From Prosopocoilus inquinatus (Eukaryota; Arthropoda; Insecta; Coleoptera; Lucanidae), in contig CM069872.1 of the NCBI GenBank assembly GCA_036172665.1, positions 48,284,101 to 48,348,100 on the forward strand: a stretch of 64,000 nucleotides of DNA, given 5' to 3'. Under the pieces are notes generated by a model that saw nothing but the letters and a program-made list of their open reading frames with translations, was not told where the DNA came from and ran no database searches. Numbering within the stretch: position 1 is the first letter of the stretch; every line of letters begins with the position of its first letter. The translations under genes and the position numbers were made by a program. Below are positions 1 to 11,900 of the stretch, piece by piece.

Positions 1-879
1 CTGTTTTTCCATTTTGTTACCTGTCTGCCTTCCACGTGCGTTCATTGCACGCGTTCGTTAATAGAACTCCTTTATACCAACTGTTAAGGGAAAGCTAAGA
101 TTTTCACCGGCAGTGCGGCGCCTTCGATGAAAGAGAGAAAATGCAGTATTGCCGTTGTTGTTGCAGATGTTTCCATTTAATTCAGCTAATGAGTCACATC
201 AATCCAGATATTCCACTTAAGACACTTTACAAGCTTCTATTAATTATTTTTTTTTTCTAGATGACGCTGCTACTGTGTGTTTATGAAATAGTAGATGTGA
301 ATTATGTTCAGTAGTTTTTGAAAGATTTTTTAAATTTTTCTGCAATTAATTTATAAAGTCCGGCATACGTGAAATGTTCCTAATCCCATTGATTAGGTAG
401 GTATTATTTTAGTATTTGAAAATAGAGTTGATCGGGTTCAACTCTACTTTCAAAATTTATTACTCACGACGCCATTTACGAATTATTTTAGATATTGTGA
501 TGATTTAGCGCCTGACGCCGAGTTACGTCAGAGACTGAAGCGCTCGCGTGGAACGATAAATAATATATAAATTCGTCCGCCGAACTTTCGAAAGACAAAA
601 TATCTTCAATGAAAGAATTTTTCCGTAATCAAAAAAATCTAATCTATAAAAACTAAACGCCCGGGCTACGGAGAACAGAACGGGAAAGAATGTAAACGAT
701 AACGCTCGGCTTATAATCTAATAAATTACTAACTTTAAAGTCAAGTAATGTAATTAAATTTAAAAAAGGCTGTTAGAAACGTATAATTAAAGCAGCCTTC
801 GGAAAAATCCTATTGAAATTATTTTCATGCTTGTTGTAACAGGAGTGTCATAAAAGGACAGTGGGCCTATGTAACTACT
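1..879. other. Intergenic, AT-rich, no gene seen
   Basis: No supported exon on either strand. The only compositional break is a CpG-containing patch at about 510-590 followed by a TATATAA string. It could be regulatory, but nothing downstream identifies a transcript. Confidence 0.4.
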
Positions 880-1304
880 CAGGGTCGGCCTTCTAAATCT
901 TCGGCCCCAGGTGCAATAAGAATTGCAGGACCCCTTTTTAAGCACATTGTTATCGTCTAGAATACGGGGGCACTACAAACCGTTGAAAATCCGTGATTTT
1001 TTCATTCGTTTCGCGAACTTGAACTGATGTGTTTAAAATTCAAATTTAAGTAGAATTTAAGTAAAATAAAAAAATATACAAATACTTGAACAAAACTCAC
1101 CTACCTATTATTGCGAATACATGAATCACCCTGTACATTCAAGTTTTATTCAGATTAAAAATTGATGTATCCGAGCTTTTTCATAATTTTCTAAGATGAG
1201 GCCAAAAATAAGGTCCAGCGGAATTTTAAAGCTTCGTCGGGGGCCCTGCGTGGCTCGGGCCCGGGTACTTCAGACCCGGTGCATCCTCCTGGCGGCTGGC
1301 CCTG
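880..1304. repeat. Non-autonomous hAT-like element
   Basis: The segment opens with CAGGGTCGGCC and closes with GGCTGGCCCTG, an imperfect terminal inverted repeat of the CAGGG...CCCTG type found on many hAT elements. Both ends are rich in GGCCCC runs while the interior is AT-rich and non-coding. Flanking octamers (TAACTACT and TATTGACT) agree at five of eight positions, compatible with a decayed 8-bp target duplication. The family assignment is inference. Confidence 0.5.
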
Positions 1305-1799
1305 TATTGACTCACAAAATTCTAAAATTTCGTTGTAAGGGAAGTTGAATTATTTACTATTTTATTAGAAATTGATCTGGTCTGTACATGACTGCGTCAT
1401 AACTATGAACGTTATTCTTTTTAAAATTCAATAATTTTTTCGTTTTTTTAGTCTTTCTCGAATTTTACGTAAAATAAAAACTCTAAAAGATTAAACTCAT
1501 GGTGTGGACACTCCATATTGAATATTGTACTTGAGTTTATTAGAATTTATTTCTTGTTTTGATCTCTACTACAACCTGCCAAAGTGTGTACAGGTTCTTT
1601 ATTAACACCCTGTATATTTTAAGCTAGTCTACAATATTTTTTTTTTTGCATTGTCTTGTTATTTTAGGGCATTATTATTATTATTATCTCACATTTTTTT
1701 TACTAATAATTTAAATTATTGTTATGAATTATTGTATTTTAGCTCTTGTTGAAAATCTGTTTTATTTACAGAAAATAAAAAAGGAAAAAAGCGTACCTG
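1305..1799. other. Intergenic, AT-rich
   Basis: Homopolymer and (ATT)n-rich sequence with no coding signal on either strand. Fragments reading CACCCTGTA (about 1129 and 1606) resemble ends of TA-inserting elements. Confidence 0.4.
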
Positions 1800-2042
1800 T
1801 CTCTGCCAGCTAATAAGGACGCAAATTAGCGTCGCGGCGGAATTGGAGGCGGGGGGATCCCGGAGGGGACATACAATGGTTAGTGTACGCGAGGATAATC
1901 GGGCTGTGATATTAGCTGCACCCCTACGGGTCGACGGCGGGCGGCAGCATAAAGCGACGCTCGTCTCTTTTGATTCGCGGATTAATTGAAATACCTCGCA
2001 TTCCATGGGTTCGACTATGGTTCTATGTAGCAAAAGCATTCT
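1800..2042 (-). other. CpG-rich island with an open frame and splice-like borders
   Basis: This roughly 240-bp block is far more GC- and CpG-rich than its surroundings. On the minus strand it stays open, is preceded by a TTTTCCAG acceptor-like string and ends at AGACAG|GTACGC, a good donor. The encoded peptide has no family resemblance I recognise. The block also carries TAATCC and TTTATG, homeodomain-type sites. It could be a UTR exon, a lineage-specific exon or a conserved regulatory element; I cannot tell which. Confidence 0.25.
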
Positions 2043-3230
2043 GGAAAATGTTCGGGGTTATTGAAGGAAGATAGAGCTACATCAACACCGGATCGACTGC
2101 AAGGGATGAAGTCTAGGTGCTCACCGTATAATGGAATTGTTGTTAGAGCTGAATCTATTTAAGACTATCACAACTACATGCGGTTTATCTCAAGAATAAC
2201 CGAAACCCTTTCAGATCAAATCATGTAATCACAATCAACCAAAACTAACCATTCCTAAAATACATAAAACATATATTATTAATACAAATTGCTCTCTTGG
2301 AGTAAAAAAAACACCAATACGTAATTATATTAAGAAAGTTAAAATTTGTAAAATCATTATCTATTTTTTACACAGTTTTTAACTTTAAAGGACGAGACAG
2401 TACAGGGTAAAGACAGAGGTATTCTGTAAAAAAAATATATTTCGTGAAAAGGGCACGTCATAGGGAACTTAAACGAATACCTAATATTAAATTTCTAAAA
2501 TTATATTAATAATAATTAATGTGATTATTCAATATTATTAAATTGGTTGATAACTTTAATTTAATTTAGCGTGATATAGTACTTAGAAACAAATTAGGTA
2601 AAGTAGATGCATATGAAATACTAGAGACGGACAAGAGTGGATTTATTTGGGTACTCTTGACTTGCTTTCGGATTTGTCGGCAAATGATATTAACATAGTC
2701 AATCATGTCACTGACGTTCGAAAGGGGACACACCCTTAGTACTCTTTGCCTCTTGATATATGACAGTTTATATCGGACGGCTTGTTATGTTATGAAAACA
2801 ATATGAATTCCGAGCACATTTTTCCGTAATTCGTTTGATGTGTAATTACTTTTTTAAGCGACCCGCTTTGCTTTTATTTGATTCTGGTATTTATTTATTG
2901 CTTCTCAACAGAGAAGATGCGTATTAATGCTGCAGGTTCACATTCATATTTGTTTGCCTTTGTTTCAGTTTGTACGTACCATTGTTCTTTTATTTATGGG
3001 ATTTAATATTCATACAAAAAACCGGGTTTGTAATTTTTAATCTGTATAAGTTACACATAAATTTTTCTCAAAAATCAAAAAAAGTCCTTCTGTTACACAT
3101 GCTTTTAACTTTAATGAATTTGAATTACCACAAATCAAAGGAAAGGAAATTGAATTAATTCATGTGTAGTTTCGTTGAATCTTTTGTATTTTGCTGGCAA
3201 AAAGTATTTTTTGCATCATACGTACTTCAT
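2043..3230. other. Intergenic, nothing recognised
   Basis: AT-rich sequence with short chance open frames only. No repeat structure was seen. Confidence 0.4.
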
Positions 3231-3348
3231 GCCTGATTTCTTCACCTCCTGATAAATTTATCTGCCAGGTATTATCCTTGGAAACGATAATAGTTTTCGA
3301 GGATACTACCTGGCAGATAAATTGGTCCGTAGGTGAAGAAATCGGGCC
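3231..3348. repeat. Foldback element, CACCTCCTGATAAATTTA family
   Basis: Arms at 3231-3271 and 3307-3347 are inverted copies sharing GATTTCTTCACCTCC and TATCTGCCAGGTA. A diverged relative of the same stem lies inside 10931-11262 and another near 33895-33975, so this is a dispersed family. The 62-codon plus-strand frame here is simply a reading of the hairpin. Confidence 0.6.
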
Positions 3349-3659
3349 TCAATCGTTTATTTTTAGAAAAATGTATTAAAGCACAAAAAAGTACAATTTT
3401 CTCCATTTTTATTTTTTATTTTTTAAAACATTCCAATTTATTGTGACCACGGGCGCTCATGTATTTAGCATCTACCAGTGCAAAGCTAAATTTTTCCACG
3501 CCGTCTCCACTGATTCTGAGTGGGCATACTCATACAGCGCATATTTTTTCCATGGAATTAGAGATGTCAACCAAATTCGCTTCTGGGAATTTATTTACTA
3601 GTTTTGCACCGACGAAGATTTCAAAATTATTCTCCAACTGTCACATATTTTCTGGTCCA

Positions 3660-4650
3660 TCGCACGCTTTTAAATGCATGCCTACTATGCTCGGCCTCGT
3701 GTCGCAAGGGAATTTATGCCGAAGATCTAAAACTAACCCTCGCAGTGGTGCAGTGACTGTTTCACTTTCGGTCGAGTGAGCATGCAGTCTAAACCTACCC
3801 TTTTTTCTACAAATAAATGCAATCGACTACACGGCAGAGGACGGCCCCTGTAGAAACTAAAACCCTGTCCTAAACTCTAAGAATGAGGCTGAGACAAACT
3901 TTGACAAGCTTTTCTTCCACCAGGACGCGAAGTTATCTTCGACCGTAACCGTATAATTGCATTCAATGCATGCCTACTTTGCTCGGCCTCGTGTCGCAAG
4001 GTGATTTAAGCCGAAGTTTTGAGATTGAAATCCAGTATTTTGATTTTGGACTGTATCAGCAATCTTGGTCAATCTAAAACTAACCATCGCAGTGGTGCAG
4101 TGACTGTTTCACTTTCAGTCGAATGAGCATGCAGTCTAAACCTACCCTTTCTACTACAAACAAATGCAATCGACTACACGGCAGAGGACGGCCCCTGTAG
4201 AAACTAAAACCCTGTCCTAAACTCTAAGGATGAGGCTGAGACAAATTTTGACAAGCTTTTCTTCCACCAGGATGCCAAGTGACCTTCGACCGTAGCCGTA
4301 TAATTGCATTCAATGCATGCCTACTTTGCTCGGCCTCGTGTCGTAAGGGATTTTAAGCCGAAGTTTTGGGATTGAAGTCCAGTATTTTGATTTTGGACTG
4401 TATCAGCAATCTTGGTCAATTTAAAACTAACCCTTGCAGTGGTGCAGTTACTGTTTTACTTTCGGTCGAGTGAGCATGCAGTCTAAACCTACCCTTTCTA
4501 CTACAAATAAATGGAGTCGACTACACGGCAAAGGACGGCCGCTGTAGAAACTAAAACCCTGTCCTAAACTTTAAGGACGAGGTTGAGACAAACTCCGACA
4601 AGCTTTTCTTCCACCAGGACGCCAAGTTAACTTCGACCGTAGCCGTATAA
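3660..4650. repeat. Tandem repeat, three units of about 347 bp
   Basis: Units begin at the anchor GCATGCCTACT near 3676, 3968 and 4315. Units two and three are 347 bp apart. Unit one is 292 bp because it lacks an internal block of about 55 bp that starts near GTTTTGAGATTG in unit two. All units share TGCTCGGCCTCGTGTCG and CACGGCAGAGGACGGCC. The third copy breaks off near 4645 into unrelated sequence. Open frames across the array differ between units and show no conserved product. Confidence 0.75.
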
Positions 4651-5792
4651 GTGCACGAACCTCCCGATCTCCTGCTGGAACCATAATAACCTTGCCTTGT
4701 TCGCCAATGGGATGTAGGCAGCCAAAGAGCCGCAGCGCCTGCGCGAAAATACACTAATTTGATCAGGGGATATCGCAAGATGACTCTGCGTGCTTCGAGC
4801 ACGTTGCAAACTAATAAAGCCAAAACTGGCCGTACCCCCTTTCGAAGTTAGGAAGGGTTCACACGAATCGAATTCATCGTGACAGCATCAAGAGCCAACA
4901 GAATAAAAGTAGAGATAGTGTAAACACAAGTTAGTCTCTTCGTCGTACAAAAAAAAACAAAACAAATCGTCAAACACAGATGCGGTATTGTTTGAAGTTT
5001 CTTCGGGTGGTCATTTAAGTACGTCTAGACTGCGGGGTAATTGACATTTACAACGCGACGGTAACCTTCGATCTTGCAAATACGCAAAAACCACACCTGC
5101 ATTTTGAGAAAAGCCACGCCTCTTTAGTAACATCGACATGATAAGGCTTTGTATCCGGCTCCAATCGAAACTGACTTTAGATACCATTTCTTTAATAATA
5201 TAATCTTTCTGAATCGTTGCAGTTTGAATATTTTCATACTTGTAAAATGTTTCAGGAAGTCCGTAGTACTTATGACTTGTAGTACTTGTGAGAGAGGTTT
5301 AGATTGCGGATTTCAAAATATTTCCGTTTATAATAGACGTCTAAACTTTTATTTGGCAATTTTATTTCATTAGTGCAAAGTTTTTCAATTAAATCTCGCA
5401 GATAAAAAGCTTTGTTGATGTGAGAAAGACAGTAGAGACTCAGATGATCATTTGATGATTTACTACGAGTGAAATAATTAAATTTATAAACAAAATGTAA
5501 TCAGTCCTCAGCAGGGATAAAAGTAGGTGCAGGATTGAGATTAAATTATTAACACAACACTAAAATTTCAATGAATGTTTTATTTAAAAAGTCTAATGAA
5601 CATTCTTAAAATTAAAACACAACAGACATTTTTTTTTTTTCTTGGGAAAATTAGTTACTTCAGTTTTTATGTGAATTAGAAACGACGTAACCAGGAAGAT
5701 TTTTGAAGAGAATATGTACAAAACAAAGTGGATGAGAGATTTTGGAATGATTGAACTTCATCCACTTGGCTCGTGCCCTCGGAGGAATTCAC
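4651..5792. other. Intergenic, downstream of the Not gene
   Basis: A moderately GC-rich stretch to about 4900, continuing an open frame from the tandem repeat, gives way to AT-rich sequence. I see no exon. The part nearest 5792 should contain the 3' UTR of the Not gene; minus-strand AATAAA candidates exist but none stands out. Confidence 0.35.
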
Positions 5793-5948
5793 TCATGTGT
5801 CTATGCTCGAACTGTTCGTGTCCTGAGTATCGGGGTGAGTGTCATCCAGAAGAAGCTGCTGTTGCTTTAGTGCCGCAAGTCGTTGTTGGGTCAGTTCTAA
5901 ATGATGTTTCCTCCATTTTATACGTCGATTTTGAAACCAAACCTTTAC
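5793..5948 (-). CDS. Not: Not exon 3: homeodomain helix 3 and C-terminus
   Basis: The acceptor TTTTCTTTACAG precedes GTA AAG GTT TGG, giving VKVWFQNRR directly. The exon ends with a Gln/Leu-rich and acidic tail and a TGA at 5793-5795. It contains no Met start of its own, which is why only the opposite-strand frame at 5714-6028 looks open here. Confidence 0.9.
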   Translation of the reverse strand, partial: VKVWFQNRRIKWRKHHLELTQQRLAALKQQQLLLDDTHPDTQDTNSSSIDT

Positions 5949-8900
5949 CTGTAAAGAAAAGAGGTTCTTTATTACTTACTTGTTATGATTGCGATGGCAA
6001 ATATTTGGTTATTAAACAGATCAATTAAATTTTCATAGTGATGTGAATCTAAAGCAAATAAATACTTCTAGAATAGTATTATGTTGCAAGATTACGAACA
6101 CTTTTACTAGAAAGATAATAGTAATGTCAGTGCCTACAATTGTTTTAAACCAGTTTTACTAATAGCGTTTTCGACTAATTTCTCGGGTGTGCTCTCAGAG
6201 TATCTCCATCTTATTTTAACCTCACGTAAAAACAGAGGATGGAAATACTCTCAGAGTGCTTCAGAGAGGTCAGTCGAAAACGCCATAACATTAGCGAATG
6301 TGTAAATCAAAACTGGAGTCCAACAATTCCGTATTTGAACATCAAGACCCTAATCTTATACTTTGAAAGTTTTATGGAAGAAGTAAAGAAGAAACATATA
6401 TCTTGGATAAGCCAGATCTTGTTTCATGAATATTGTGTATTTTCTAAACGATGTCAGTAAACTCCAGCTTGGAACAACATTTCGCAGTTATGAATTAAAT
6501 GTTTCCAAAAAAAAAAAACAAATGTGAAGCTTACTTGTGCTTCCGTTAGTTGAAGGGTATGTGCTAAATATAATCTCTCCGGACCAACCATGTATTGTTG
6601 TCTTTCGAATTCGGCCTCTAACCTTTCCAGCTGCTCCGGCGTAAAAATCGTCCTCACTCGTTTACTTTTGCAACTCTTCTTATTAGAAATGACGGAATTC
6701 GAAATGTGTTTCAAACCTCTCACTGAAACCAAAAGAAACACAGATTTAAAATTCTTCTTTTACTGACTAAATTCCCATAAAATGGTAATTTTTTTGACAG
6801 TTAATTCTCATCAGACCATGCTAACTATTGGGATGATCAGGGAACAGAATTGTTTATTTTTTTCGATTCAATACAAACGAGGCGGCAAACGTTTAACGCT
6901 GCAGCACACACGCACGTTGCCGTCTCGTTCTCAATAAATCGAACAAAATATATAATTCCGTCCTGTAGCAATGATTGGTGCTGGCTAGACTAGTACGTCA
7001 AAGCCCATTCTCCGTCACAGTGATTGTGAAAACTCTATAGACAACTGTTTCCCAAAGAGAAAATTCTGGAGGAATATTAGGATATAAGTTGCCTAACGGG
7101 ACACGACGGAAGGCAGGAAGCAAGTTACGCTAGGTCCGTAATCGTAATTTTGTTAATAAATTAGTGTTTAAGCGTCCAAAATAAATTAAGTTATTAATAT
7201 TCCGTCCTTATTTTCATTAAAAACAATAAGCTAATCGAACCGTAAATATATGTAACAGTGATGTTAATGTTTCGTCGTGTTTCGTGAAAATAAAAATAAA
7301 ATAAATAAAAATAAAAAATATAATTAAATAACTTAATAAATAAAACCATGGCTACAAATAAAGTGCTGGTAAAATACCTGGCGTTTTAAGTGAAAGCCAA
7401 ATTAGAGGAAAAAGAACCCTATACCTCCGCTTTGAAAGCTGCACTACAAGAGCTTCTCCGAGAGGCCTTGTTTGCAACTAGTGAGGAATTCTTAGAGGTT
7501 CCATGTAGTTTTGTTAATCTAAACAGAATTTTAGGCGAGAAAAGTCAAGAGTAATCTGGAGATTTTAAGGACGAATTACAAAATAACTTTCTAAAACAAT
7601 CCAGAAATTACGTAACAATGTTATTCTTCTAAAAATTGACTGATCAACATGTATACCTACATAGCTCTTATTCTAGACGGTCGTCAATTTAGTCGTCAAT
7701 TTGAAATAGTTTATTTTGCAAAGAAACGCAAACTTTAGCTGACAGGTCCTTCGGAAGTTGAATTTATTAGGCCTTAATCTGTTTGGTTGTTCAGTTCTTG
7801 AATATAGAAATTTGAAAATAAAATAGTATATAAACAGATAAGTTACAAAATGTGTGTACCATACTTAAGACGCATTTCTGAACACGTAGAACATTCTTTC
7901 ATATATTGAACTCGTATATAATCGTCAAAGAATTTATGTTAATATCATTTATCATGAATACGCTTCAAATTGTTTCTAAAACATGTATTTTAGTTGGAAT
8001 TATTTCTAATGTATTTCTACCTGTAAGCCTTGTACACTCGTTTGATTAAAAACGCAACTGAACTTGTTCTCATAAGCAGCAACAAGATACTGTAAATATT
8101 TCCGAAAAAAATTCGATTATTGTATCATAACTTTCACAAAATTGACGTACAAGTTTGAAAAATAATAAATACAGCGACTTCTACAACAAAATGGAATGAT
8201 TTAGAAAATGTTTGGATGTGTAATTTCTTAAATTCAAATTCAAATTTTAGATGTCTTATCAATAACATCCGTTTAAAAAAGGTCTTCGTTAATTTTTTTA
8301 ATTAATGAAGTCATTTGTTGTAAAGCAGTGTCGTGTCAAAATGAATATGATTGCTTACATTACGATAAAAAAAATACCCAAAATTAATATACCGGGTGTT
8401 CCGGGACGAAAGGCCAATACTTCGTGGGGATGTTTATATAAAATAAATACTGACTAAGTATTGAACTATGATTATTATTATTTTTTGTCAGGTGATGTTG
8501 AGCGGTGTTAAATGTAATTACGGAAGTGTGTCATGACCACATCGATAGGCAATTCGAACTCACGAACTTGCGATTGCAAAAATTAAATAAGATTTACTTT
8601 TGATTTACAATTACCCATTCCACATCCCTACGAAACATTGACCTTTCCTCTCGGAATATCCGGTATTCATTCCCTGTCCAAATACTCCGTGCTGCAATGA
8701 TCCACCAGTACATTTAGAACAAAATATTTTTTTCTTTAATTTCCGAAACAATAACTGCGACAAAACCATCATCGTTTAATGGTCTGAGACACATAAAAAT
8801 GTATTTTTTCCGAAGGCGTAGATTTTGTTTCTATTAATGGCTTCGAAGATATGGTTTTCTTTTAACCTAAATTAATAATGTAACTTCGATAAAGCCAATC

Positions 8901-11900
8901 AATTTTAATGTTATTCAAATTTGAATTACCTAATTTTTTCTGTCAGAAAAGGTCCCACTCTCGAAATATAACTTAGTGTATTGTTAATAGTTCTTCGATT
9001 CAAAGAAAAGGGTACCATTACATTTGGGAAGAAATATTTTTCGATATGATACCTTCGGCAGAAACTCTTACCTGGTTTTGGATTATTTCGTTAAATGTTT
9101 ATGTTAAATCATAGTGGTTACGTAAATTATAAACTCCAATATACTACAGTGTGACAACAGATTATGTGCCCAGTGAAATCGCAGTGATAAAAGGGAAAAA
9201 GAGAGAAAAAAATAGTGAAGTATGTGTCACGTTTGTTTAATAGTGAGAAGCAACATCCGATTGCATTTTCGTACGCGTGGAAAATTCCCAGGTGCTTGCG
9301 TAAATGAATGTTGCACATTTTCCAGCGATTGCAAAAATGAGTGCAATCGCTTGGGGATTTTCCACGCGTATGAAAATTCAATCGGATGTTGTTCCCACCG
9401 TTAAAAAAAGCCTTTAAGAAGCGCTGGAGCATACGAGAAGTCAGGTTCTTCCAGTGAGGTTCAAAGTAGCTGATCTGTTTACGCATACCGACTTATAACG
9501 CATTCGACACGTTCATTTCTCGCAAGGTAAAAATCGAATTAAATTGACTGAATGCTTTTTGGTAACCCGATCAACCGGACTCCAACGAAGCCAGAAAATG
9601 CAAATTTTGCATTATCAAACGATAGTGCAAAACGAATAGGTAAGCGATCGAAAATCTGAAAACAATATTTTTCGTCAGCATGGCATATGCGAACATTATA
9701 AATTCCATGCGTCTTCAAATTAAAAAAAAAGTAATAATAACTACGACACCTGGAAAATACAGGTAGAAGCTCTTCTTATCAAAACCCACACATGGGGCTA
9801 AGTTTGTGGAGATAAAAACAAGACCTATGTCGTGACAACTCAAGCAGCTTTCAAAGACTTTACCTTTACCCTTTACGAAGCAAGATCGTAAGGCTAGATC
9901 AGAGTTAGCAGTACCTACAGGTATAAGCCATCAGAGCTAAAACAAATTCGCGATTGCCAAACATCTAAAGAAATTTTGGACAGATTCACCTCGCAAATTT
10001 GAAAAACAAGAGAAGGCCGCAAATTTGAAAAAAAGAAATTTGCCACTAAAAAAACAGTATATTTGAAGAAACATAAACAATCCCGGACATTATATGTATG
10101 CTCTACATGTCGTAAATACCTAATTAATTTTAAAATCCAGGACTACCCTTGACCAAAATAATTTGTGATGTCAAATTATTTATTAATTTAAATGTTTAGA
10201 GGTTTAAAAGCTCCAAAAACGTGCGCTAAAATCATGTCGTAATCGTGTCTATATCTTATGAAACTTGTTTTTTAATAAATTATTTTATAGTGTCTTGTCC
10301 ATTAGAATATGAAGTTCTCTGAATTCCGGATATTGTGCGGAGGTTGGTTGAAAATTTTGTTACTCTGATGAAGAGATTACTTGTGTGAAATATTTGTTCT
10401 GCGGAATGTACAGTTAGATGATAGAGAAAGGAAAAAAAATCACTGTTTCAGTACCCACTGTGTAACCCGAGATAGGTCAATTTTTGATTTTTGTTGCGGA
10501 TCTGATGGTCTAGGTAAAATTTTGATATCGATTGCCATTTGTCACTGCTGACGTCATTGATTTTTTTTACATCAAATGATCACATATTACCAGGGAAAAG
10601 AATTCGGGCCACTTGTTCACCGAACAGTACGAAAATTTAGTACTCGCACTGTAATAGCCCCGCCCACAATAATCTCTGCCGAATCAGAACGCTTGCATTG
10701 CATTCCTTCCCCTCCCATTCAATAACAATTTGATGCATCAGAGCCGCGGAAAGGTGGCAGAAGTAAATAGTACATTGACCATAAAAAGCGTTCAATATTA
10801 AGTGGCCTGAATTCTTTTCCCTGCATATTACTCATTTCATTTAAAAGCATGATTTTTTCTTTCCGATGGTATGCTGTTTATTTATGCGGTTAATGATGTC
10901 ACATAAAACGTGCTAAGAACATTAATCGCCAGTTGCACCAAACACTTAAGGTCAGCTTAAATTTAAGCAGCGCTTAGAATTTGATTAACTGAATGTTGTG
11001 TAACCTCAAATGTCACATTATAAGCATTACTTGAATTTAAGCTCGACTTAGACCCGATCTTACCGCCTCCTAATAAATTTAACCGTCGGTTAATATCATA
11101 GGAAACCATTGTCGGCACAATGGATATTAACCGACGGTTAAATTTATCAGGAGGTGAAAATCATAGGAAATCATTGTCGGCACAATGGTTTCCAAGGATA
11201 TTAAAAGACGGTTATTTTTATCAGGGGGTGATAGGATCGGGCCTTAAGTGTTTGATGCAACTAGCCATAAGTGTATTTGGTTTCCTAGAAAACGGAAAAC
11301 GTCACCGTCATCTAAAAATACGTAAAAGGTTTTTTAAACGTCTGAAATTTTCTGTTGGTGGCTCCTCGCTTTCTAAATATGTGAGTAATGTCAGATCCAA
11401 ATGGACCATTACGAAATATAAAAAATAAATACACATCGTCGCTTTTTCTAGCTTGCTTTACGCTAATGTACATATGCTATTTTTCATCGCTACGTGACGT
11501 CATTCACCGTTATATTACGGCCATTACATTACGCCGCAGTTATCCTAGGAAACCCATGCTTTACTGCACATGTAAATAGCATTAGAAAAACGAAGATACG
11601 ATACTGACAAAACTTAAGAACATCGCTTTAAACTGCAGTAGATGACAAACTGAGTAAAAATAAAGAAACGTGTAGACATGAAGAAAGAAAAAAATCGTAG
11701 TACCTCTTAAAAATTGAGAAGACCCACTTCGTGTTTTAATTACCCTACCCCGAAGACAAAAATCAACATTTACGTCATAAATAAATTTGGCTTCAACAAG
11801 ATGAAATGCCCCCCATCATTATTCAAGAAATATCAGAGAATATTTAGACGTAATTTGTCTTGAGACGTAGAGGAAACATTAAAGGGGTCAACCCAACCCA

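Noticed and set aside
3459..3779. 106-codon frame entering the tandem repeat
   Set aside because: The frame is not preserved in the other repeat units and has no domain.
5714..6028. 104-codon plus-strand open frame
   Set aside because: It is antisense to Not exon 3; the minus strand reads VKVWFQNRR with correct splice sites.
9127..9486. 119-codon minus-strand frame
   Set aside because: It crosses both arms of a foldback and has no family resemblance.
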